From positions 1-12,569 of the forward strand of contig CAYMST010000136.1 of assembly GCA_964393115.1 (NCBI GenBank): a stretch of DNA of 12,569 nt, written 5' to 3'. How positions within the stretch are numbered: the stretch's first letter is position 1; every line of letters begins with the position of its first letter. This DNA comes from CAYMST01 sp964393115 (lineage in GTDB: Bacteria; Bacteroidota; Bacteroidia; Cytophagales; Cyclobacteriaceae). The notes under the pieces are model-generated. The model searched no databases, was not told the DNA's origin, and worked only from the letters and a program-made list of their open reading frames with translations. The position numbers and the translations under genes were made by a program. This document shows, piece by piece, positions 1-8,600 of the stretch.

Positions 1-286
1 TCAACCCCAATTGATAAAACATCTTCAATCTCATTGTCAAAAAATAACAGAAGATGTATTCCACCCCAAGTGTGGGTATGGGCTTATCGATCCACATCCT
101 TACCATCCCTTAAAATAAGCGTGAATAAATCTAACTCTTCACCATTATATGGAGCGAAAAAGCAAGTCACTAGAGAAATATAACATAGGTTGATTTAAGG
201 GATAAATAAAATTTATATTTATTGTCTTTTATGCCCCGCCAATATTCCTGAGCTTTGAGCCATATTTAGCTATTTGACTTTGCATA
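1..286. other. Left-edge region without a confident gene
   Basis: No gene is recognised here. Plus-strand frame 1 is open from base 1 to a TAA at 181-183 (60 codons), but its translation is rich in Ser, Lys and Asn and looks like an antisense shadow. On the minus strand, one frame (codons at 3-5, 6-8 and so on) is open from 194 down to base 3 except for a single TAA at 84-86. It reads protein-like on both sides of that stop: NGEELDLFTLILRDGKDVDR before it and GGIHLLLFFDNEIEDVL after it. This could be a decayed gene, but the family is unknown. Another minus-strand frame is open from an ATG at 104-106 to the edge and is not recognisable either. Bases 202-222 form an AT-rich inverted repeat (ATAAAT and ATTTAT arms). 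Confidence 0.3.
254..282 (+). promoter_or_regulatory. Candidate Bacteroidetes promoter of the SulP gene
   Basis: TTTG at 254-257 is followed after 17 bases by TGACTTTG at 275-282, which matches the Bacteroidetes -7 consensus TAnnTTTG except for G in place of A. The pair fits the known TTTG / TAnnTTTG arrangement in spacing. The start codon at 287 lies only four bases past the box, so transcription would begin at or next to the ATG and the mRNA would be leaderless or nearly so. No Shine-Dalgarno sequence is visible. Confidence 0.45.
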
Positions 287-2485
287 ATGGTATTTAAGTC
301 TATCAAATCCGATTTTATATCCGGATTTCTTGTTTTTCTAATCGCCCTTCCGCTTTGTTTAGGGATCTCTAAAGCAAGCGGGTTTCCTCCTATTGCTGGC
401 ATTTACACCGCAATAATTGGGGGATTATTGGTCACATTCTTATCCAATGCTTCCCTAGCTATCAAAGGCCCTGCAGCGGGCTTGATTGCCATCGCCGTTA
501 GCGCCGTTGATGAGTTGGGCGGTAGTGATCCTCTACTCGGTTACCAACTGACACTCGCGGTAGTAGTCGTATCAGGTGTGCTCCAAATTGGCATGGGCTT
601 AGCAAGGTTTGGGAAACTAGGAGATATGTTTCCTGTCTCCGTGATACGTGGTATGTTAGCGGCAATAGGAGTTATCATTGTAAGTAAGCAAATTCATCTT
701 GTTTTTGGGGTAACCCCAACCTCCAAATCATCCTGGGAGTTGCTCTTAGAAATACCGAATAGTTTGCTTCACCTAAACCCGAAAGTAGCGGTCATTGGTG
801 TACTAAGCTTATCCCTGCTATTCCTGCACCCTCTTATTAAAAAGGGCTTTTTACAAAAACTCCCCGCTCCACTCATGATACTAGGCTTGGCAATTCCCCT
901 AGGGTTCATAATGAACCTATCTAATGAGCACAGCTACACCATAAGTGGGTTAAACTTCAATATAGATCCCAGTCTGCTACTCGTAGCGTTACCGGAGACT
1001 TTTCTAAGTGGTATTACCTTTCCTGACTTCACTCAAATCTTTTCTGGAACCTCCATTAAATACATCATCATGTTCTCCCTCGTCGGGAGTATAGAATCAG
1101 TATTAAGTGCTAAAGCCATAGACGCACTTGATCCAAAAGGTCGTGTCACAAACCTGAACAAGGATTTAGTAGCAGTTGGTATTGGAAATACCATTGCTGG
1201 TTTTATCGGAGGGTTACCTATGATCTCTGAGATCGTGCGTAGTTCAGCAAATATTAATAATGGTGCTAAAAGCAAGATGAGTAATTTCTACCATAGTCTA
1301 TGCTTATTGGTATTTGTACTGCTTGCAGCTTCCGTAATTAAAACCATTCCGAATGCAGCATTAGCAGCTATGCTGGTATATACAGGACTTAAACTGGCTT
1401 CTCCAAAAGAATTTAAAAAGACAAGCAGTATTGGATTAGATCAACTGCTACAGTTTCTAACTACGTTATTCGTAACCCTTTTCACAGACTTACTGGTAGG
1501 CGTCGCTGCTGGTATTGCGTTAAAGATTGTTATTGAATTAATGCAGGGCGTTCGGTTGAAACAAATGTTTACTCTGGAAACACAAGTATCTCCAGAGAAA
1601 GATGGGGTAACGATTAAGTTTTCGGGAATTACCTCTTTCATTAATTACCTGAAGTTTAAATCACTAATTGACGATCAGCCTCGAAATCAAAAGGTAATAT
1701 TAGATTTTAGTGACGCATCTTATGTCGACTACACGTTCTTGAACAATATTCACAGCGTTCAAAATGAATTTACGAAACAAGGTGGTGAGCTTATCAAAAA
1801 GGGGTTTGAAAACCATCATTTTCAGTCTAATCACCATCTCTGTTCGCGTCGTCATATTAAGAACCCATTAACTCAAGCTGCCTCAGGAGTCGATCTGACA
1901 AGTCGCGCCCAAGCGATCCAAAGTATGGCTTTGGAACTCGAACTAGATTTTGAAAGTAACCTGAGTACATCGTTCATTCGCCCATACTTGAGTGCATTTT
2001 CGATTCTACCAAAATTTCGCAAAGCACAAAACTTTATTCTTGGGACACGAGACCACTATAGTTTTTTGATATGCGACATTACATATGAAGCAATAGATGA
2101 TTTTTCGGCGACAAACGCAACTGGTACAGTGGCTCTGATATATAATATTGCTAAAGGAGGAGTTCCAGATTTTTATACAAAAAACGAACGTGACCTTTTT
2201 AATTTCATTACCAAATATGATTTTGAGGTTATGTCAAAGTCGAAAAACATCCCTTTTACTGTTTTCAGTAACAATAAAGACCTTACGGAAGCTTTCTTTA
2301 CGCCAAAGATCACAAAAATTATTGATAATCAAGGCTTTGCCATTGAGTGCCAACGACGAGTCCTGCTTATCCATGACAGTTGGAATCACATTTCCGAAGG
2401 GAATAAACTTCGCGGATTGATATCCTTCACCGATCAGTTGGGTAGTGAAATTGTGCGCAAAAGGACAGAGGAAGACTTAGGCTAA
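287..2485 (+). CDS. SulP-family inorganic anion transporter with STAS domain and extra C-terminal domain
   Basis: Predicted inner-membrane transporter of the SulP (SLC26) family, whose members carry sulfate, bicarbonate or related anions. Residues 10-420 are strongly hydrophobic with many membrane spans and carry family hallmarks: IKGPAAGLIAIAV near 59-71, ESVLSAKAIDALDP at 270-283 and GLPMISEIVRSSANINNGAK at 309-328. A STAS domain follows at about 438-510, with the characteristic VILDFSDASYVDYTFL at 470-485. The protein then runs on for about 220 residues (510-732) that are neither SulP nor STAS and lack the Cys/His/Asp zinc motif of the carbonic anhydrases found fused or adjacent to some SulP proteins. 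The actual anion cannot be read from the sequence; bicarbonate or sulfate are the usual candidates. The ATG at 287 places the first membrane segment at residue 10 and sits right behind a promoter-like box. No partner gene is downstream on this strand. Confidence 0.9.
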   Translation: MVFKSIKSDFISGFLVFLIALPLCLGISKASGFPPIAGIYTAIIGGLLVTFLSNASLAIKGPAAGLIAIAVSAVDELGGSDPLLGYQLTLAVVVVSGVLQIGMGLARFGKLGDMFPVSVIRGMLAAIGVIIVSKQIHLVFGVTPTSKSSWELLLEIPNSLLHLNPKVAVIGVLSLSLLFLHPLIKKGFLQKLPAPLMILGLAIPLGFIMNLSNEHSYTISGLNFNIDPSLLLVALPETFLSGITFPDFTQIFSGTSIKYIIMFSLVGSIESVLSAKAIDALDPKGRVTNLNKDLVAVGIGNTIAGFIGGLPMISEIVRSSANINNGAKSKMSNFYHSLCLLVFVLLAASVIKTIPNAALAAMLVYTGLKLASPKEFKKTSSIGLDQLLQFLTTLFVTLFTDLLVGVAAGIALKIVIELMQGVRLKQMFTLETQVSPEKDGVTIKFSGITSFINYLKFKSLIDDQPRNQKVILDFSDASYVDYTFLNNIHSVQNEFTKQGGELIKKGFENHHFQSNHHLCSRRHIKNPLTQAASGVDLTSRAQAIQSMALELELDFESNLSTSFIRPYLSAFSILPKFRKAQNFILGTRDHYSFLICDITYEAIDDFSATNATGTVALIYNIAKGGVPDFYTKNERDLFNFITKYDFEVMSKSKNIPFTVFSNNKDLTEAFFTPKITKIIDNQGFAIECQRRVLLIHDSWNHISEGNKLRGLISFTDQLGSEIVRKRTEEDLG

Positions 2486-2647
2486 AAACAAAATCTTTAA
2501 GTTTAAGTGAGCACAAAATCCAGTTACATAAAGTCGATTTAAGAATAAATATAAAATCGGGCATTACGTCATCTAAACTAATTCTTGCGCGTCACTCCCT
2601 TAAGGATAGTACATGTAATAGCATCATATCAATGCCGCTATACTTAC

Positions 2648-2680
2648 AAAAAAACAGCCTTCCCTCTCGAGAAGACTGCT
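2648..2680 (-). terminator. Intrinsic terminator of the LruC lipoprotein gene
   Basis: Read on the minus strand, CAGTCTTC (2678-2671) pairs with GAAGGCTG (2662-2655). This gives an 8-bp stem with one G-T wobble and an 8-base loop, followed directly by seven T residues (2654-2648). It lies about 95 bases past the stop codon of the minus-strand lipoprotein gene. On the plus strand there is no T tract after the hairpin, so I assign it to the minus strand only; no comparable terminator is seen for the converging SulP gene. Confidence 0.75.
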
Positions 2681-2773
2681 CACCTTATTAAACTACCGCT
2701 TTGCTTTTATATTTCTGTACGTAACTCACTCATTTACTTTTAATACTAATACCATCAACTCCGTATAAGGCCC

Positions 2774-4792
2774 TTACCTTTTATATACTTTGGACTCCTC
2801 TCGATATCCACTGTTATTCATATACCAATCATCATATTGTCGACCTCCTGACTGTGCCCATTCATTGAATTTCAGGAAGACATTATTGATTGCTAAAAAC
2901 TCCTTAGGATATTCAAACTCAACCGGTAAGCTGAAAGCCCATGGTAAGTCATTAGATGTTACGAAGTATTTAGTATTTGTTGATTTATCTTCTCCAGATC
3001 CAAGCATTTCCATCGCCATCTTGGAAGTCGGAGTTCCTGTGGAAAGATGAATTTCTTTTGCTCTATTATTTGCATCGAAGATAAAGGCATTAAAAGGTGC
3101 ATACCCTACTGATGACAGCGGATATAGCTCTTTCAACTTGATCGATACGGTGAACTCTACTGGTTCCTGATACGCTTGACCTTCTTTGGTATTGATATGA
3201 TCTACGTCGCTCCATACCCTAAACCCATCTTCGAAGAGAATCAACACCGCCTTGTCATGCCCTGCTTCGGTACCATTTGCATTTAATACTACCTCATCCG
3301 ACTCTACAACATCATATCCCGTTATCGACTCGATCAAAGAAGCAGGAATATCCAGCTCAACACCAAACCCGCTATGGATAGTGGCACCCAACGCTCTTAG
3401 TTTGAACTTCGCCTTGATCTCTTTGATTTGCAGTGAGGTATTAGCCACAAACTGGTAGTTATAATTGATCACCATATCATTCATATCATAATCTCCTTTG
3501 GAAGGCCACAGGTCTTCGAAAGCTAAACTCCCAAACACCCCTTCTCCAGGTGTGAAGACATCAAAAGCTTTTTCTGGATCCGTAGGGTAAGCATCATTTG
3601 CATCGGAAACCCCATCTCCGTCTTGGTCTGAACCACTTGTTTGCGTTGACTCCAAATTGTCCGTTACAATGGCGGTGAAAGGGTTTGCAGTTAGATAAAA
3701 AACAGCATCATTAAAATCGTTATCCCCTGCTGGCCGACTAATATCTTCCATACCCAACAGCACAATTTCACGTACATCATCCTTCAAAAGGACAACATGT
3801 TGTCGATAATCTGTTCCGGTAAACGTATTGAAATCTTTGTTAGAAAATTTAATATCCGACTTATCACTTACGTCCGTTCCATTCCAACCATTGGGCACTA
3901 GGAACCAACCGATACCTGTATTAGCAGGGAACTTACCGAGGTAGATCTTATTTCCTGAATTAAGTCCTCCACCTTGCCATTTGAAAGAAGCATTTGGAAA
4001 AATAAGCTTCATCGAGTCAATGTCTTCTTTACTTGCTGGAGGGTTATTCAAATCATAGGTATAGTACCCTAAAGCATTTCTCCAGCCCGCTCCTTCGTGA
4101 ACGAAAGTAATCCAGATATCGGCTTCTTCTTGAAGCTTTGTATTAGCTTCAATATTATCCGCCAAGTACTGAGGGTTGTTGGTGGGTACTGGTGCGTTTT
4201 CAGGTAGTGTATTATTAATCAAATCCAGAAGATCTTGAAAAATATGGTCGTCCACCGGCTCGAGATAATAAGGTACGCCATCATTATCATAATCACCCAT
4301 GTAATGAAAATTAGAAGCTTGTACCCTGGCAGCAGAATTATTAGACGCTGGCCGAATTCGCCCTCTTCTCTCTGTTTGTCTTCTTCCCCCAAGCATTACA
4401 AACCCTTGATCATTGTCGACTAATACCATGGTATTGGGAACACCTACATAGTGCGACTCAAAAAGCACTGTGTCTACGTGGTTTGGCACTTTAACACTCA
4501 GCGAGGCCTGACCTTTTACATCAGTCATCATTGAAGCCACCGTTGTTCTTTGGCCGCCTACTAAGTAGACAACGGAAAAGGGAACGTTTGCTAAGACTTT
4601 GTTTTGATTATCAAGAGAAGTGACTTCAAAAACTCTTTCTTGCTCACTTTCGAAGTCAAATCCTTCAGGAATGATTAACTCATCAATGGCTAATGATGGA
4701 ATTTCATCTGAGACTTCGTTCATGATTTCTGGCTCTTCGACATATGTGCACCCAACTAGGATTGTCAACAAAAGCACAACAACTGTTTTCAT
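2774..4792 (-). CDS. LruC-domain surface lipoprotein with DUF4114-like region
   Basis: 672-residue predicted lipoprotein. The reading frame extends upstream to 4819, but the ATG at 4792 gives a clean lipoprotein signal (MKTVVVLLLTILVGC, lipobox Cys15), so I chose it; an ATG at 4804 is the alternative. Residues after Cys15 are acidic (TYVEEPE), as expected for surface-exported Bacteroidetes lipoproteins, but this is suggestive only. In order: a region with a carboxypeptidase-like beta-sandwich look (about 50-125), an Arg-rich linker (about 136-147), a Ca-binding-like DYDNDGVPYYLEP (about 167-179), and a DUF4114-like region with GWFLVPNGW (295-303) and DNDFNDAVF (357-365). These are followed by a thrombospondin-3-like DQDGDGVSDANDAYPTDP (389-406) and the LruC hallmark FEDLWPSKGDYDMNDMV (425-441), leading into the LruC domain to about 660. 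LruC proteins were named from a Leptospira antigen; their molecular role is unknown. The Asp-rich motifs suggest calcium binding. An intrinsic terminator follows at 2648-2680. Confidence 0.88.
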   Translation of the reverse strand: MKTVVVLLLTILVGCTYVEEPEIMNEVSDEIPSLAIDELIIPEGFDFESEQERVFEVTSLDNQNKVLANVPFSVVYLVGGQRTTVASMMTDVKGQASLSVKVPNHVDTVLFESHYVGVPNTMVLVDNDQGFVMLGGRRQTERRGRIRPASNNSAARVQASNFHYMGDYDNDGVPYYLEPVDDHIFQDLLDLINNTLPENAPVPTNNPQYLADNIEANTKLQEEADIWITFVHEGAGWRNALGYYTYDLNNPPASKEDIDSMKLIFPNASFKWQGGGLNSGNKIYLGKFPANTGIGWFLVPNGWNGTDVSDKSDIKFSNKDFNTFTGTDYRQHVVLLKDDVREIVLLGMEDISRPAGDNDFNDAVFYLTANPFTAIVTDNLESTQTSGSDQDGDGVSDANDAYPTDPEKAFDVFTPGEGVFGSLAFEDLWPSKGDYDMNDMVINYNYQFVANTSLQIKEIKAKFKLRALGATIHSGFGVELDIPASLIESITGYDVVESDEVVLNANGTEAGHDKAVLILFEDGFRVWSDVDHINTKEGQAYQEPVEFTVSIKLKELYPLSSVGYAPFNAFIFDANNRAKEIHLSTGTPTSKMAMEMLGSGEDKSTNTKYFVTSNDLPWAFSLPVEFEYPKEFLAINNVFLKFNEWAQSGGRQYDDWYMNNSGYREESKVYKR

Positions 4793-4840
4793 TAAATTAA
4801 TCATACCGGTTACTATCAATGTTTACTATTCTATTATTTC

Positions 4841-5041
4841 TTACTTGTTATTATTTGGGATGACGTAGAAAAGCTCGCCATTTATGATAATGGTAGTACG
4901 CTCTTCAAGGGGCGAAGCTTGAGGTCCATGGACAATCAGTTGAAGTAGTTGCTTGAGGCTTGTTTTCACACTAGCTGCATAAAGATATTTGCTGATTGCT
5001 CGAGTAACTTTTTTAATACTACTGATCGTTTCCATATACAT
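4841..5041 (-). CDS. Possible small hypothetical protein (66 aa) upstream of the lipoprotein gene
   Basis: An open frame on the same strand as the LruC lipoprotein gene, ending 48 bases before its start, so the two could be co-transcribed. The N-terminal half is basic and helical-looking (SSIKKVTRAISKYLYAASVK), and the C-terminal end reads like folded protein (TTIIINGELFYVIPNNN). No signal peptide or known motif is visible, and I do not recognise the family. Neither a Shine-Dalgarno sequence nor a clear TAnnTTTG box precedes it. It may be a chance ORF in an AT-rich gap. Confidence 0.3.
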   Translation of the reverse strand: MYMETISSIKKVTRAISKYLYAASVKTSLKQLLQLIVHGPQASPLEERTTIIINGELFYVIPNNNK

Positions 5042-5655
5042 GATTGTTTCTAATCGACATAGCTAAATTATAGTTAATCCAAGAAACCCTACACCCAACA
5101 TCGTTTTTCGGGACTATATTTCGATTTTCAACACAATTGCACATTTTTCCACAAAATCGACATTTTCCTACCACAACAGGATACTCATATCCTTCTAACC
5201 AAACACAATATAATACAATAAAATACAATCCAACAATTTAAAAAACCACCTATAACAGCCTAAAACAAACAAATTAATGACAGACACCACATCCATGACC
5301 ACCAAAACACAATTGTTATTTTCATTTTTGAAAAACAGAATGGTATTCACGAATTGCATAAAAAATGGAAAAAAGCAACCAGCCACCAGTTAAAACCCAA
5401 TATTCATCGAAGCAATTACAAATTGCATTAAACGAATAAAATACAATATGAATTTTTTTTTTTTGTGTATTGATAAATAGCCGAATTAATTCAGTAATGA
5501 TTCTAGACTGCTAAGAGAGAGTAGCTATTGGTATAGGAAAAAGTGCAGACCTTGACTAAACTTGACATGAGCTGGCAAAGCCCTCCAAACAATAAAGAGA
5601 GCTACGGTTAACCCAAAAATTACCAAGTAAGGGAATCGATCCTTGCTTTCACCTA
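5042..5655. other. Gene-free gap with strong C over G bias on the plus strand
   Basis: No convincing gene is present. Between 5101 and 5340 my count is about 58 C against 16 G on the plus strand, a strong strand asymmetry in otherwise AT-rich DNA. Overlapping minus-strand frames at 5019-5228 and 5195-5386 are open, but they give Cys-rich or Phe/Val-rich translations typical of skewed low-complexity DNA. Small structures include the exact 13-base direct repeat AATAAAATACAAT at 5217-5229 and 5435-5447, the inverted repeat GCAATT-aca-AATTGC at 5412-5426, a run of 12 T at 5453-5464, and CTTGAC repeated ten bases apart at 5551 and 5561. No good terminator hairpin follows the DUF2723 gene. Confidence 0.5.
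5217..5447. repeat. Pair of exact 13-base direct repeats
   Basis: AATAAAATACAAT occurs at 5217-5229 and again at 5435-5447, flanking about 205 bases of C-rich, G-poor DNA. Nothing between the copies looks like a mobile element (no transposase, no terminal inverted repeats). A chance origin in AT-rich sequence is possible. Confidence 0.35.
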
Positions 5656-8600
5656 TCAGTCAACCTGAATTTGCTTCAATAAGGCATTCCCTTCCTTAAG
5701 GATATACTGATGATATCTTCTATACCTTGCATCTGGCGATGTACTTAACACCTTTGAAACATCTACACACTGTTTGAGTAGTCGTTGTGCATCCTCATTC
5801 TTATGAATGCTCAAAAGTATACGAGCCAAATTCAATCCGTTAAAACCTGGATTGAGGTGTTCTGGATAGAACATACTAAGCGCCAGTGCCATCGTTTCAT
5901 GCGCTTTTTCCATTTCACCTATTTTCAAAAGTCCATCTATGAGTTCATTGTAGGACTTGCGAATAGGATCAAGTACTCTAAAAAGATGATCTTCGGAGTG
6001 TAGATAATGATTGTTCTGTACCGGGTGCCGAAAAGGAACGTTTTCAACCAGATGTGAATAGGTGCTGATATAATCTGTAACCGGCTTCTCCATATCTATA
6101 GGTAATAACTGATGCACAAAGCCTTGGTTGACGACATGCGGTTTAACATGTAGATTTAACCCGTTTAATGAGGTCATGTTAAAGTAGATAGGTCTCCTCC
6201 AGTTATTATGCGACACAATATCCAAAAACGCCAAGTCACTTTTATATAACTGACTACCTTTAGCTTTAATCGCAATCTTATCAAGAAACATGGGCTGTAT
6301 ATTTGGCTGTGTTTTAATATTCTTCGAACCTGATATTAGAAATTGATTACCTGGAATTTGATGATAGTATTGCCCCCTCCTTGATGGGCTTCTTAGCCTT
6401 TTATCCCCGGTATTGATGAGCCGAATTAACTTCTTAACATCGATTTTAGCATCTCCTTTTAAGAACAACACATCATTCGGTCCATTGGCTCTTAGTTGAT
6501 GATTTGAGAGCTTAAGAGGCAATGGTGGGGAATCTAGCTGCCGCGTCTTTGACTGTCTCAAACACCAGTCGGAGTTAAAATAGCTCAACACAATTACTCT
6601 TACATCCGTCCTAAACCCTTCAACTTGTTGCAAATACCAAAGAGGAAAAGTGTCATTATCACCACCTGTAAACAATATGGCATCTTGCTTACAGCTTTTC
6701 AGCACGGCTCTTGCATGTTCTAGATGTAAGGTCTGATGCGACCGATCATGATCATCATAATTCTCTAAGCACACCCAAAAGACAATGAAAGCACACATGG
6801 ATAACGACATAGGCCAACCAACTTTTCGTGGTACTTTATGGATCAAAAAATCCATCAAGTATATCATCCCAATCGCCACCCAGATACCATATGCCATGAA
6901 CGACACAACGTATATGTAGTCACGTTCTCTTGGTTCCGAGGGTGGTGCGTTTAGGTAAAAGCTAAGAACGGGACCGGTCATTAACAACAAAGCAGTAACT
7001 ATTGCAAACCCTTTCTTATCTTGTTTCCGCTGCGCCCAGAGTCCAATCAAACCTAGCACCAAGGGTATGCACCAATATTGATTAAACACTTTGGACTGAT
7101 GAAAATCTCCGGCAAAATCAAGCCCAATTTCCCATGGTAATACCCATGTAGAATTACTCAAGTCCGAATGACGTCCCGCAAAATTCCACATCAAGTATCT
7201 GAAATACATATGCCCTAGCTGGTAGTTAAACAGGAATATCAGGTTATGCTTAAAGGTCGGATTCTCATTTTCTTGAAGCCCAGACCATTTCTTGTAGAGT
7301 TTGATATGACGATGGTCTGAACTATACATTCGCGGAAACAACGTCATTCTACTTGCTTCGTAGTCGTACTCAACATCAGCCCCGTTTGGCATATACATCT
7401 TCTCGCCCTTTAGGTACTTACCACCTTTGACACTAACCGATATGGCTTGGGCATCAAAATATGGCCCATATAATAGTGGTCGGCTGCCGTATGACTCTCG
7501 TGCCATATAAGAAGCAATGGTCAGTAAATTCTCAGGATCATGCTGATCCATGGCCGGGTTGGTTGCAGAGCGAACGAATAAAACGACATATGGTGAAAGT
7601 CCGAGAACAAAGAACAACACACACCAATAGACGATCAGTGCCTTTCTCCAAAACTTCCAAACTACAATTCCCAGTATGGTCACAAGCCATACAAAAACAG
7701 CCAACCCAGAAAAAAATGGCATGTGAAAGTTATTGACTAAGGCCAGATCTAGTTGAAAAATAGCTTTAAACATCCCCTCGGTTAACACTCGGCTGCATAG
7801 CAGTAGCACTCCTAACCCTGTGATAAATGATGCTACCCCTGTTTTAACGCTCCATTTTTGGCTAAATGGCTGGTAAATTACCGTGACGACTGGTATAGCG
7901 AGTAAACACATAGGATGCACACAGTACCCTAGAGCTAGCAAATAAGCTAGCAACACTAAAAACCGAGGCTGGAAGTGTACTTGTCTGGATTTTACAATTA
8001 AGGCATAAAAAACTATCAACAGCGTAAAAAATGCCGCCGAAGCGTACGTCTCAGCTTCCACTGCTGAATACCAGAAGGTATCTATTCCACTAATCAGCAA
8101 TGCGCCGAGACAGCTTCCTAAAACACTTGAGAAGCGGCAGAAATAGTTCTTAGTGAGTAAACATAATATTCCGAAAAGGGTGCCTATAGCCAATGCAGAA
8201 GCGACGACACTGACATAGTTGATCATAAGTGCAACATCCTCTACATTACCAAAAGAGAATAATGAGAAGATATTTGCCACTAGAAGAAACAAAGGAGCAC
8301 CTGGCGGATGAGGAACTTGAAGCTTATACACCGCTGCGATAAACTCTGAGCAGTCCCATAAGCTTGCCGAGGGAGCAACAGTCATAAAGTATAATGTTAA
8401 ACTCATTCCTGTACTAACCAAGAAACCAGCAATCTCGAGTTTGTATTTTTGTAATACCTTAATCTTTTTCACCTTTCTGAGACCTTTAGATAGATTTGAA
8501 AGGCCTATTAAAGACAACATAGGAAGAAATACACCTAACACAACCAACATCGCCCCGAGAGAAAGGTATGGGTCATTCTCTAGTCCCAAAATGAATATCC

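Noticed and set aside
1..183. 60-codon plus-strand frame open from the left edge
   Set aside because: The Ser/Lys/Asn-rich translation looks like an antisense shadow and shows no motif; too short to call as the end of a gene.
1814..2485. SulP C-terminal region as a fused carbonic anhydrase
   Set aside because: The Cys-Asp/His-Cys zinc ligands and other beta-carbonic anhydrase motifs are not present.
2530..2560. CGATTT / AAATCG inverted repeat as a terminator of the SulP gene
   Set aside because: The loop is long, the stem is short and A-T rich, and no T tract follows.
2774..4819. Longer start for the lipoprotein at 4819 (TTG)
   Set aside because: Starting there puts nine extra residues before a textbook lipoprotein signal; the ATG at 4792 gives MKTVVVLLL and a Cys at residue 15.
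5019..5386. Two overlapping minus-strand frames, one with a CRFCGKMCNC cluster that hints at zinc binding
   Set aside because: They overlap each other and the 66-codon frame, fall in a G-poor low-complexity stretch of the plus strand, and the Cys/Phe/Val-rich translations follow from that skew. No promoter or family match is visible.
5217..5447. Direct repeats as target-site duplication or a CRISPR-like array
   Set aside because: Only two copies about 205 bases apart, with no transposase, no terminal inverted repeats and no regular spacers.
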